A stretch of DNA of 64,000 bases from positions 248,001 through 312,000 of the forward strand of contig CAIKMD010000003.1 in assembly GCA_903828515.1 (NCBI GenBank), given 5' to 3'. Source of the stretch: an uncultured Rhodospirillales bacterium (GTDB lineage: Bacteria > Pseudomonadota > Alphaproteobacteria > ATCC43930 > CGMCC-115725). Position numbers and translations under genes: made by a program. The notes below the pieces were generated by a model, which worked only from the letters and a program-made list of their open reading frames with translations, was not told the DNA's origin and ran no database searches. How positions within the stretch are numbered: position 1 is the stretch's first letter; every line of letters starts with the position of its first letter. Shown here one piece after another: positions 43,436 to 51,582 of the stretch.

Positions 43436-44201
43436 GGATCACCTCTCGATCGGCTACCGATGCTTCGTCGCGGATCAGCGACCATAATTTGTTGCCCAGA
43501 TCGGCCAGCGTGATCACGGCCGCTTTGTCGGTCCGCTCGCGCTGGGGAATCGGGATACTGACCACTTCCTTGATCCGCCCGGGACGCCGCGACAATACCA
43601 CGACCCGGTCGGCCAGGCGCAACGCTTCCTGGAAGTTATGGGTGACGTAAATCCCGGCGATCCGCTCGCGCAGCAGCAGATCGAGGAAATCCTCCATCAG
43701 CAGATCGCGGGTCTGGGCATCGAGGGCGGAGAGCGGCTCGTCCATTAGCAGCACGGCCGGTTTGACGACCAGGGCGCGGGCGATGCCGACGCGCTGCTTC
43801 ATGCCGCCCGAAAGCTGCTTTGGGAGGGCGCCGGCGAAATCGGTGAGACCGGTACGCGCGAGCGCGTCGGCAATGCGCGCGTTGCGCTGTCCCGACGGGA
43901 GCCGGTGATGCTCGAGCGGCAGGCCGACATTCTGGGCGACGGTGCGCCACGGCAACAGGGCGAAATCCTGGAAGATGAAGGTCAGCGGATTGAGGCAGTC
44001 GGCCGGCGGTTTGCCGTCGAGAAAGACCGAGCCTTCGCTCGCCTTGAGAATGCCGCCGACGATGCCGAGCAGGGTCGACTTGCCGCAACCCGAAGGCCCG
44101 ATCACCGCGACGATCTCGCCCTCGCGGACATGCACCTTGATGTCCTCGAGCACGAGAAGCTCGTCGTAGGAATGGCGTTTGACGTCGATAATTACATCCA
44201 T
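43428..44201 (-). CDS. ABC transporter ATPase (SsuB/TauB/NrtD type)
   Basis: A 257-residue ATPase: Walker [19 protein letters not shown]-loop FIFQDFALLPWRT, signature QLSGGMKQRVGIARALV, Walker B AVLLMDEPLSALDAQTRD and H-loop YVTHNFQEALRLADRVVVLS. The LPWRTV string is typical of the nitrate/sulfonate/taurine group. It energises the adjacent permease, with which it overlaps. A short remnant of a substrate-binding gene lies directly upstream. Confidence 0.92.
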   Translation of the reverse strand: MDVIIDVKRHSYDELLVLEDIKVHVREGEIVAVIGPSGCGKSTLLGIVGGILKASEGSVFLDGKPPADCLNPLTFIFQDFALLPWRTVAQNVGLPLEHHRLPSGQRNARIADALARTGLTDFAGALPKQLSGGMKQRVGIARALVVKPAVLLMDEPLSALDAQTRDLLMEDFLDLLLRERIAGIYVTHNFQEALRLADRVVVLSRRPGRIKEVVSIPIPQRERTDKAAVITLADLGNKLWSLIRDEASVADREVIHE

Positions 44202-44212
44202 GTCGGGTCCGT

Positions 44213-44383
44213 TTACCGCGCCGCATCGCAGAAGACGAGCGGGGGCTCGATCCCCTGCCCGGCGAAAAATCCTGTGTTCACAGCGACATAGGCGGTCGCC
44301 GCGGGGGCTGTTCGGATCTCGAACGCCGGCACCCGAACGGCCATCAGCCGCCGGCGCCGCGTGCGCTCAAGGATGCCTGTCAT
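44213..44383 (-). pseudogene. Remnant of a fourth SsuA-like binding-protein gene
   Basis: An open frame of 56 codons with a GAGGG site before its ATG. Residues 25-55 (APAATAYVAVNTGFF then AGQGIEPPLVFCDAA) align well with residues 35-60 of the three binding proteins downstream in the same cluster (for example APILVAHDRGFFKAEG). The signal peptide is replaced by an Arg-rich stretch and the frame stops at 44213, so about 90% of the protein is missing. It is probably a decayed duplicate; a short functional peptide cannot be excluded. It sits in the otherwise empty 304-base gap before the ATPase gene. Confidence 0.5.
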
Positions 44384-44505
44384 GCCCCCGTTCCCTCGTT
44401 TTGATTATCGGTCGGCGTTGGCGCCGCGACCGGACGATATACCGTAACTCACCATAATGGGCACAAACAGGCCGGTCCACTCAAGGGGCCGGCGCGGGGT
44501 TAAGG

Positions 44506-45504
44506 CTAAGGCGCCACGATCGCATAGCGCGTGTCGATCAGGGATGCCGCGTCGATGTGGCCCTTGATCATGCCTTGCGCCTCGTACCAGTCGATCACCC
44601 GTTGGGTATCGGAGAGCGAGGCGCGGGCTTGCGGGTCGTAATAGGCGATGCCGGGTTTCACCACCTCGATCGGTTGCTGCAGGGCGGCGGCGGCGAGCGC
44701 GATCAGGTCGGCCGCGCCCGCCTGGTCGCCGCGTTTGCCGTCGGGGCCGACGAAGGCGTCGTCCCAAACCTTGTCCGCGTGGCGCAACGCGGCGAGGAAA
44801 TGTTTGACCGTGTCGGGCCGCTCATTGGCGACCTTGGTCGGAGTGAAGGTGGCTTCGCTTTGGCCGCCGGGCAATTCGTCGCCGACCCAGCCGAGAATCT
44901 TGGCGTCGCCCTTGTTGACGAGTGCATAGGCATTGGCCGCCGTCTGGACCGCGCCATCCGCCTGGCCGCCCGACAGGGCCGAGGCGACGTTCGGATTGGA
45001 TTGCAGCGCCAGCACGCGAACGTCCTTCAAATCGACGCCGTATTTCTCCAGGACGCGGGCGAGATTGTAATGGAGCGGCGTGCCGGTTTGGGTGATGGCG
45101 ACCGAACGGCCTTTCAAATCCTTGAAGGATCGGACTCCGCCGGCATCCGCCTGTTTCGAGATGATGAAGCCGATGCTTTGAAAGCCCGCGTGCTCCCACG
45201 TGCCGGCGCCGATCATTTTGAGCGCGCCTTGATTGGCCAACGTGAAGAACGCGGCGGTCATCCCGGTGGTGCCGAAATCGATGTCGCCCGAGGTCGCGGC
45301 GACCGCGATCGGCTGGGCGGAGTCGAAGAAGATGATTTCATCGTCGAGCCCCTCCGCCTTGAAGAAGCCCCGGTCATGCGCGACCAGGATCGGCGCGCCG
45401 CCGAGCGAGCGGACGACACCGATCTTGATGTGCTCGGCCGCGCGAACGGGCATCGCGGCGAACAGCACCGCGGCGGCGAGAACCGCGAAACTCCGGGTCA
45501 GCAT
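44506..45504 (-). CDS. ABC substrate-binding protein, SsuA/NrtA-like (copy A)
   Basis: A 332-residue periplasmic protein with a signal peptide (1-22, ending VRA). Family motifs are HIKIGVVRSLGGAPILVAHD, GFFKAEGLDDEIIFF, DIDFGTTGMTAAFF and TQTGTPLHYNLARVL. It delivers a small anion or organic ligand to the SsuBC-type transporter. It is one of three tandem paralogues, placed nearest the transporter genes. A GGAGA site precedes the ATG; the 34-base gap from copy B leaves little room for a promoter, so both should be co-transcribed. Confidence 0.85.
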   Translation of the reverse strand: MLTRSFAVLAAAVLFAAMPVRAAEHIKIGVVRSLGGAPILVAHDRGFFKAEGLDDEIIFFDSAQPIAVAATSGDIDFGTTGMTAAFFTLANQGALKMIGAGTWEHAGFQSIGFIISKQADAGGVRSFKDLKGRSVAITQTGTPLHYNLARVLEKYGVDLKDVRVLALQSNPNVASALSGGQADGAVQTAANAYALVNKGDAKILGWVGDELPGGQSEATFTPTKVANERPDTVKHFLAALRHADKVWDDAFVGPDGKRGDQAGAADLIALAAAALQQPIEVVKPGIAYYDPQARASLSDTQRVIDWYEAQGMIKGHIDAASLIDTRYAIVAP

Positions 45505-45538
45505 GTTTCGTCTCCTGGTTCGTGGAGGGCGTCGCGGG

Positions 45539-46546
45539 TCATTGCCCCGGCAGGCTCACGGCATAACGCTTGTCGATGATGTCTTCGGCGTTGAACTCGG
45601 TCTTCAGCATCCCTTGCGCGCGATACCACGCGACCTGATGCATCACGTCCTGCGCGTCGATCCGTGCCTCGGCATCCATGTAGCCGAGGCTGGTCGTCAG
45701 CGCCTCGGGCGCCTGGCCGGTATATTTGGCGAGGATGGTCAGGATCGCGGGCGCGGTCGCCTGGTCGGCGCGCCTGCCGGCCGCGTCGGTGAAGGCGTCG
45801 TGATAATCGTGCGTTGCCTTGCGCAACGCGCGCAGGAAGCGCTCGACCAGATCGTGTTTGTCGTTGGCGGTCTTGGTGGCGGTGAACGAAACCGACAACT
45901 GCCAGGGCGATTCGTCGCCGATATAGGCGAGCAGCTTGGCATCGCCTTTTTGAATCGCCGGCGTCACCCACGGCGCGATCGTCACCACCGCGTCGGCTGA
46001 GTTGCCGACCACCGCCGCGACCGCATTGGGATTGCTCTGCAACGGCATCAACCGAATACTCTTCAGGTCGAAATGATATTTATCGGCGAGCAGGCCGAGA
46101 TCGTAATGAAAGGCCGAACCGATCTGGGTGATCGCCACGGAATGGCCGGCGAGATCCTTGACCGATCTTAGGCCCGCCTCGAAGGCCTTGTTCGAAGCGG
46201 CAACCGTGTTGGCGTGAAAGCTCGGCACTTCATGGGTCTGGCCGGCGATGATGCGCAGCTGGCCGGCGCCGGCGAGGCTGTAGAAGCCACCCGTTAATCC
46301 CGCCGACCCGAAATCGACCGCGCCCGACGCGACCGCCACGGCGATCGGTTCGCCCGCTTCGAAGAAAACATACTCGGGGGTGAGGCCCTCGGCGGCGTAA
46401 TAGCCCTTGGCGTCGGCGATATAGAGCGGTCCGCCGACCGGCTTCTGGGTCCCGATCTTGATCGTCTCGGCCGAGGCTATCGACGATAGGAAAAGCACGG
46501 ACAGGATCACGGCGGCGCGCGTCAGGCGTGTCGTTCGCTGTGTCAT
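45539..46546 (-). CDS. ABC substrate-binding protein, SsuA/NrtA-like (copy B)
   Basis: A 335-residue periplasmic protein with a signal peptide (1-26, ending ASA). It shares the paralogous motifs IKIGTQKPVGGPLYIADAKG, YYAAEGLTPEYVFFEAGEP, VDFGSAGLTGGFYSLAG and TQIGSAFHYDLGLL, and the ending DVMHQVAWYRAQGMLK. Similarity to copies A and C is clear along the full length but far from identical, so the copies are old and may bind different ligands. A promoter (TTGACC-N16-TACTAT) lies upstream. Confidence 0.85.
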   Translation of the reverse strand: MTQRTTRLTRAAVILSVLFLSSIASAETIKIGTQKPVGGPLYIADAKGYYAAEGLTPEYVFFEAGEPIAVAVASGAVDFGSAGLTGGFYSLAGAGQLRIIAGQTHEVPSFHANTVAASNKAFEAGLRSVKDLAGHSVAITQIGSAFHYDLGLLADKYHFDLKSIRLMPLQSNPNAVAAVVGNSADAVVTIAPWVTPAIQKGDAKLLAYIGDESPWQLSVSFTATKTANDKHDLVERFLRALRKATHDYHDAFTDAAGRRADQATAPAILTILAKYTGQAPEALTTSLGYMDAEARIDAQDVMHQVAWYRAQGMLKTEFNAEDIIDKRYAVSLPGQ

Positions 46547-46588
46547 GGTACCCTCCCGGTCTCGTGCAGCCTTTGCGGCTTTCGCGTC

Positions 46589-46616
46589 ATAGTATCGAGG
46601 CGGTTGAAGCGGTCAA
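46589..46616 (-). promoter_or_regulatory. Promoter of binding-protein copy B
   Basis: Minus strand TTGACC (46616-46611), 16-bp spacer, TACTAT (46594-46589). The -35 box overlaps the stop codon of copy C. It suggests that copies B and A can be expressed apart from copy C. Confidence 0.5.
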
Positions 46617-47617
46617 CGCTCGGGCATCGGCACGACAAAGCGTTTGTCGAGCAGCACATTGCCGTCGACCTCGTTCTTGATGAAGCCTTGCGCGCGATAC
46701 CACGCGATCTGGTGCAGCACGTCCTTGATATCGACGCGTCCGGCGCCGTCGACATAGGCGATTGCGGGCCGCACCTGCTCGATCGTCTGGCCGACATAGG
46801 CGGCGACGATGGGGAGCACGTTGACCGCATCGGCCTCGTCGTGGCGCGTGCCGTCGGGCGCGGTGAAAGCATCGTGATAGTCGCGCTGCGCCTTGTGGAA
46901 CGCGACGAGGAAGCGTTTGACTGTGTCGGTGTGCTCGTTGGTGAATTTGGTCGCGGCGATCACGGCGCCGAATTGCCACGGTGTCTCGTCGCCGACCCAG
47001 CCCAGCAACTTCACGTCGCCGCGCTGCGAACCGGGCATCGCGAAATTGCCCAGCACCGCGGCAGCATCGACCTGGCCGCCGGTCACCGCCGTCGCCACGT
47101 TGGCATTGGCCTGCAGCGGCACGATGCGGATCGTCTTCAGATCGACGCCATATTTGTCGGAAATCAGCGCGATGGAATAATGCAGCGCCGACCCGACTTG
47201 CGTGACGCCGATCGACTTGCCGGCGAAATCCTTGAACGATTTGAGTCCCGCATCCCAAGCGCGGTTGGACGCAACGATGGCGCTGCCGCGAAAGGTCGGG
47301 TGCTCCTGGATCTGGCCCGAGATGATGCGGATGGCGCCTTGCCCACCGAGCGAATAGAGCCCGGCGGTCATGCCGGTGACGCCGAAATCGATCGAGCCCG
47401 AAGTGACGGCAACGGCGACCGGCTCGGCCGCATCGAAGTTGACGAGTTCGACGGTGAGGCCCTCGGCGTCGAAATAGCCGCGCTGCTGGCCGATAATGAC
47501 GATGCTGCCGGATGAGGTGCGCAGCGAGCCGATTTTGACGGTTTCGGCCTGGGCGGCGGCATACGTCAGAAGAACGGATATCGCGGCTGCTATGGCGCCA
47601 AGCGTGCCTTTGGGCAT
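46613..47617 (-). CDS. ABC substrate-binding protein, SsuA/NrtA-like (copy C)
   Basis: A 334-residue periplasmic protein with a signal peptide (1-24, ending AQA). Shared motifs are VKIGSLRTSSGSIVIIGQQR, GYFDAEGLTVELVNF, IDFGVTGMTAGLYSLGGQG, TQVGSALHYSIALI and the ending DVLHQIAWYRAQGFIKNEV. It is the first of three tandem paralogues. A GGGAGGATTACGGAGA region supplies the ribosome site and a TTGACG promoter lies about 80 bases upstream. Confidence 0.85.
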   Translation of the reverse strand: MPKGTLGAIAAAISVLLTYAAAQAETVKIGSLRTSSGSIVIIGQQRGYFDAEGLTVELVNFDAAEPVAVAVTSGSIDFGVTGMTAGLYSLGGQGAIRIISGQIQEHPTFRGSAIVASNRAWDAGLKSFKDFAGKSIGVTQVGSALHYSIALISDKYGVDLKTIRIVPLQANANVATAVTGGQVDAAAVLGNFAMPGSQRGDVKLLGWVGDETPWQFGAVIAATKFTNEHTDTVKRFLVAFHKAQRDYHDAFTAPDGTRHDEADAVNVLPIVAAYVGQTIEQVRPAIAYVDGAGRVDIKDVLHQIAWYRAQGFIKNEVDGNVLLDKRFVVPMPER

Positions 47618-47669
47618 TCTCCGTAATCCTCCCGAACGTCTCGTCTTATCGCTTGCGCGATTTGCAGCA

Positions 47670-47699
47670 AGACTATCCGTGTGCGGGTGGAACCGTCAA
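47670..47699 (-). promoter_or_regulatory. Promoter of binding-protein copy C
   Basis: Minus strand TTGACG (47699-47694), then ATAGTC after 17 bp or TAGTCT after 18 bp (47676-47670). It gives a leader of about 45 bases before the copy C ATG. Confidence 0.45.
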
Positions 47700-47722
47700 A
47701 CCGCTTCGAGGGGTCGGTGCCG

Positions 47723-48760
47723 CTAGACTTCGATGATGACCTTGAGCGCCTTCGTGTCGGCGGCATGTCCGAAGGTCTCATAAGCATCGAGAATATTGTC
47801 GAGCTTGAAGCGGTGAGTGATCAGGAGCTTGGCGTCGATCTTTTTCGACCGCACGATATTGAGAAGCATCGGCGTGCTGGCGGTATCGACGAGCCGTGTC
47901 GTGATGGTGATGTTGCGGTCCCACAGGCGCTCGAGGTGCAGGGCCACCTTGGTGCCGTGCACGCCGATATTGGCGATCGTGCCGCCGGGCGCGACGATCT
48001 GTTCGCATAATTCAAAAGTCGCCGGAATGCCGACCGCCTCGATGGCGGTGTCGACCCCGCGTCCGCCGGTCATCTTCATGATGGCGTCGACGGCCTTGCC
48101 GTCGGTGCTGTTGACGGTGGCGGTTGCGCCGAAGCGCTTGGCGACGGCGAGGCGATTGTCGTCGAGATCGACCATGATGAGTTCGGCGGGCGAATAGAAC
48201 TGGGCGGTCAGCAACGCCGCGAGCCCGATCGGTCCCGACCCCACGATCGCCACGCTGTTTCCCGGTTGAACCTTGCCGTTGAGCACGCCGCATTCGAAGC
48301 CGGTCGGCAGGATGTCGCTGAGCATCACCAGGGCTTCTTCGTCCGCACCGGCGGGAATCGGATAGAGGCTGTTATCGGCATGGGGAATCCGCACAAACTC
48401 CGCCTGGGTGCCGTCGATGCTGTTGCCGAGAATCCAGCCGCCGGTCGTGCAATGGGAATACATCTGCCGCCGGCAATAGTCGCATTTGCCGCAGGCGCTG
48501 ATGCACGAAATCAGGACGCGGTCGCCCGGCTTGAACGCGGTGACCGCTGATCCGATTTTGTCGACGATGCCGACGCCCTCGTGCCCGAGGATGCGGCCCG
48601 GCTTGCAGGTCGCGACGTCGCCCTTGAGGATATGCAGATCGGTGCCGCAAATCGTCGTTCTGGTGATCTTGACGATCGCGTCGGTCGGCGCGGCGACGTC
48701 CGGCTTCGGACGGTCTTCGAGCGCCTTCTGCCCAGGTCCGACATAAACGAGAGCTTTCAT
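47723..48760 (-). CDS. Zinc-dependent alcohol dehydrogenase
   Basis: A 345-residue MDR alcohol dehydrogenase. The catalytic zinc ligands are in TTICGTDLHI and GRILGHEGVG; the structural zinc cysteines are in ISACGKCDYCRRQMYSHC; the NAD(P) fold has VAIVGSGPIGLAALL. The pattern is close to secondary-alcohol or propanol-preferring dehydrogenases. I start it at the second ATG because AAGG lies nine bases before that codon; the first ATG would add three residues and has no spacing to the site. It lies upstream of the three binding-protein genes and may be co-regulated with them, but the substrate link is unknown. Confidence 0.9.
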   Translation of the reverse strand: MKALVYVGPGQKALEDRPKPDVAAPTDAIVKITRTTICGTDLHILKGDVATCKPGRILGHEGVGIVDKIGSAVTAFKPGDRVLISCISACGKCDYCRRQMYSHCTTGGWILGNSIDGTQAEFVRIPHADNSLYPIPAGADEEALVMLSDILPTGFECGVLNGKVQPGNSVAIVGSGPIGLAALLTAQFYSPAELIMVDLDDNRLAVAKRFGATATVNSTDGKAVDAIMKMTGGRGVDTAIEAVGIPATFELCEQIVAPGGTIANIGVHGTKVALHLERLWDRNITITTRLVDTASTPMLLNIVRSKKIDAKLLITHRFKLDNILDAYETFGHAADTKALKVIIEV

Positions 48761-48860
48761 GGCTGACATCCTTGGCGGCTGTGATCGCGCGCGGGCTGAC
48801 GATTACGGTCGGCCACCGGCGCGGAGTAGGCTCGGAAACTACTCAGCGCCTACCCGCAGT

Positions 48861-48888
48861 TTGAAACCGTGCCGCGCGGTGGTAGTTT
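48861..48888 (+). promoter_or_regulatory. mutS promoter (start at the ATG)
   Basis: TTGAAA, 16-bp spacer, TAGTTT. The -10 box ends six bases before the mutS ATG, so transcription would begin at or next to the A of the start codon. No Shine-Dalgarno is seen, as expected for a leaderless mRNA. Confidence 0.45.
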
Positions 48889-48894
48889 CGCGTC

Positions 48895-51558
48895 ATGCCA
48901 GATTCCCCTGCTGCACCGCCCAGCATTCCGGCGCCGCCGGAGGCAACGCCGGTGATGGCGCAATACCTCGAATTGAAGCGCGCGCATCCCGACAGTCTCC
49001 TGTTCTATCGGATGGGCGATTTCTACGAGTTGTTCTTCGACGATGCCGCGCGCGCAGCGGCGGCGCTCGACATCACGCTGACCAAGCGCGGCAAGCACGA
49101 CGGCGAAGACATTCCGATGTGCGGCGTGCCGGTGCATGCCGCCGAGGCCTATCTCTCGCGCCTGATTCGCCAGGGCTTTCGCGTCGCCGTCTGCGAGCAG
49201 ATGGAAGACCCGGCCGAGGCGCGCAAGCGCGGCGGTAAATCGCCGGTGCGCCGCGCGGTCGTCCGCATCGTCACGCCGGGCACGCTGACCGAGGACAATC
49301 TTCTCGACGCGCGCCGGCATAATTATCTCGCGGCATTGGCCGATGCCGGCGGCGATCTCGGCATCGCCTGGCTCGATCTCTCGACCGGCGAATTCGCCAC
49401 CCAGGAAGTCGCGTCGTCAGGTCTTGGCGCAGTATTGGCGCGGATCGCGCCCGGCGAGTTGCTGGTGCCCGAACGGCTTTTGGCGCGGGCGGAACTCGCC
49501 GATGTTCTCAGCGATCACAAAGCCAATCTCACGCCGTTGCCGTCGAGCCGCTTCGACAGCGACAATGGCAGGAAGCGCCTCGAGGCCTTGTTCGGCGTGC
49601 GCGAACTGGCCGGGTTCGGCGCCTTCATGCGCGCGGAAATCGCGGCGGCCGGCGCGCTCGTCGATTACGTCGAACTGACGCAACAGGGCAAGCGGCCGCA
49701 ATTGTCGCGGCCCTATCGGCTCGCCTCGGGCGAGGTGATGGAGATCGATGCGGCGACGCGGCGCAATCTCGAACTGACCGAGACGGTGACCGGCGAGCGT
49801 GGCGGCAGTCTGCTCGCGGCGATCGATCGCACGGTGACCGGCGCGGGCGCGCGGCTATTGGCCGATCATCTCGCTGCGCCGCTGACCGATGCCGCCGCGA
49901 TCGAACGACGCCTCGATGCGGTTGCCTTTCTCGCGACGGCCGAGCGCTTACGCGAATCGTTGCGCGAGATTCTGCGCCGCTGTTCCGACATGGCGCGGGC
50001 GATGGCGCGGTTGGGGCTTGGGCGCGGCGGCCCGCGCGATCTGGCGGCTTTGCGCGACACGCTGAACGAGACCGCGAATTTGCGCGCGCTGCTGGGCGGT
50101 GTCGATTTCGCCGCACCACCCGCGCTGATCGCCGGGATCGAGCGCGACCTTGGCGCGCATGACGATTTCGTCGCCCATCTGGCGCGCGCGCTCGGGTCCG
50201 ACCTGCCGCTCTTTACCCGCGACGGCGGGTTCATCGCGGCGGGATATTCGCCCGACCTCGACGAGTTGCGCGGCTTGCGCGACGAAAGCCGGCGCTTGGT
50301 CGCGGCGTTGCAAACCCGCTACGCCGCCGAGACCGGCGTCGCGGGGTTGAAGATCCGCCACAACAACGTGCTCGGCTACCACATCGACGTGACGCCGACT
50401 CACGCGCCGAAAATCGGCGAGGGATTCATCCATCGCCAGACGCTGGCCTCGTCGGTTCGCTTCTCGACCGTCGAATTGGGCGAACTCGAAAGCAAGATCG
50501 CCTCGGCCGGCGACAAGGCGCTGGCGCTCGAACTGCAATTCTTCGACGAACTGGTCATGGGTGCGAAGGCGCATGGCGATGCCATCGCGCTGGCCGCCGG
50601 GGCACTCGCCGCGCTCGATGTCGCCGCAGCTTTGGCCGAACTTGCGGTGGCCGAACGCTATTGCCGGCCGCGCGTCGACGGCACCGTCGCCTTTGCCATC
50701 CGTCAGGGCCGTCATCCGGTGGTCGAGGCGGCGTTGCGCCGCGCCGGGCAAAATTTCGTCGCCAATGATTGCGACCTGCGGGAGGAAAACCGGCTCTGGC
50801 TGCTGACCGGTCCCAACATGGCGGGCAAGAGCACGTTCCTGCGGCAGAACGCGCTGATCGCGGTGATGGCGCAGATGGGTTCGTTCGTGCCCGCCGAGGC
50901 GGCGCATATCGGCACGATCGACCGGCTGTTCAGCCGGGTCGGCGCGGCCGACGATCTGGCGCGCGGACGTTCGACCTTCATGGTCGAGATGGTCGAGGCG
51001 GCCGCCATTCTCAATCAGTCGGGTCCGCGCTCGCTGGTCATCCTCGACGAGATTGGACGCGGCACCGCGACCTATGACGGGCTGTCGATCGCCTGGGCCG
51101 CGATCGAACATCTCCACGACCGGAATTGCTGCCGCGCCCTTTTCGCCACCCATTACCACGAGCTGACCGTGCTGGCCTCGAAGCTCGACCGGCTCGCCTG
51201 CCACACGATGTGGGTGAAGGAATGGCAGGGCGACGTGGTGTTCCTGCACGAGGTGGCGCCGGGTTCGGCCGACCGGTCCTATGGCATCCATGTGGCGAAG
51301 CTCGCCGGGCTGCCCCCGGCGGTGATCGCCCGCGCCGAACAGGTGCTGACCACCCTCGAAAAAGGCGAACAGGGCGGGGCGCTGACCCGGCTCGCCGAGG
51401 ATTTACCGCTCTTCGCGGCGGCCAAGCCCGAAGCCCCGCCGCCCGCGCCATCGGCGCTCGAAACCCTGCTGGGCGAACTGCGTCCGGACGAACTCACCCC
51501 CCGCGCGGCGCTGGATTTGCTCTACCGGATCAAGCGCCTGTCGGACGGGGACAATTAA
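48895..51558 (+). CDS. mutS: DNA mismatch repair protein MutS
   Basis: An 887-residue mismatch-recognition ATPase. The N-terminal mismatch-binding domain shows [15 protein letters not shown], the source of the Phe-x-Glu wedge. The core and clamp follow, then the ATPase with Walker [16 protein letters not shown] (about 638-652), [20 protein letters not shown] and Walker [18 protein letters not shown]. MutS starts mismatch repair with MutL. The region upstream lacks a ribosome site. glnD follows after 24 bases, the normal pairing in this class. Confidence 0.97.
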   Translation: MPDSPAAPPSIPAPPEATPVMAQYLELKRAHPDSLLFYRMGDFYELFFDDAARAAAALDITLTKRGKHDGEDIPMCGVPVHAAEAYLSRLIRQGFRVAVCEQMEDPAEARKRGGKSPVRRAVVRIVTPGTLTEDNLLDARRHNYLAALADAGGDLGIAWLDLSTGEFATQEVASSGLGAVLARIAPGELLVPERLLARAELADVLSDHKANLTPLPSSRFDSDNGRKRLEALFGVRELAGFGAFMRAEIAAAGALVDYVELTQQGKRPQLSRPYRLASGEVMEIDAATRRNLELTETVTGERGGSLLAAIDRTVTGAGARLLADHLAAPLTDAAAIERRLDAVAFLATAERLRESLREILRRCSDMARAMARLGLGRGGPRDLAALRDTLNETANLRALLGGVDFAAPPALIAGIERDLGAHDDFVAHLARALGSDLPLFTRDGGFIAAGYSPDLDELRGLRDESRRLVAALQTRYAAETGVAGLKIRHNNVLGYHIDVTPTHAPKIGEGFIHRQTLASSVRFSTVELGELESKIASAGDKALALELQFFDELVMGAKAHGDAIALAAGALAALDVAAALAELAVAERYCRPRVDGTVAFAIRQGRHPVVEAALRRAGQNFVANDCDLREENRLWLLTGPNMAGKSTFLRQNALIAVMAQMGSFVPAEAAHIGTIDRLFSRVGAADDLARGRSTFMVEMVEAAAILNQSGPRSLVILDEIGRGTATYDGLSIAWAAIEHLHDRNCCRALFATHYHELTVLASKLDRLACHTMWVKEWQGDVVFLHEVAPGSADRSYGIHVAKLAGLPPAVIARAEQVLTTLEKGEQGGALTRLAEDLPLFAAAKPEAPPPAPSALETLLGELRPDELTPRAALDLLYRIKRLSDGDN

Positions 51559-51576
51559 CCCGCAACGGTGTAAAAT
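51548..51576 (+). promoter_or_regulatory. glnD promoter (start at the ATG)
   Basis: GGGACA, 17-bp spacer, TAAAAT. The near-perfect -10 box ends six bases before the glnD ATG, the same spacing as at mutS, again pointing to a leaderless transcript. The -35 box is weak and overlaps the end of mutS. Confidence 0.4.
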
Positions 51577-51582
51577 CGCGCC

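Noticed and set aside
42599-48760. Calling the ABC cluster a sulfonate, taurine or nitrate importer
   Set aside because: Motifs fit the broad family only; no desulfonase, taurine dioxygenase or nitrate reductase gene is nearby to decide.
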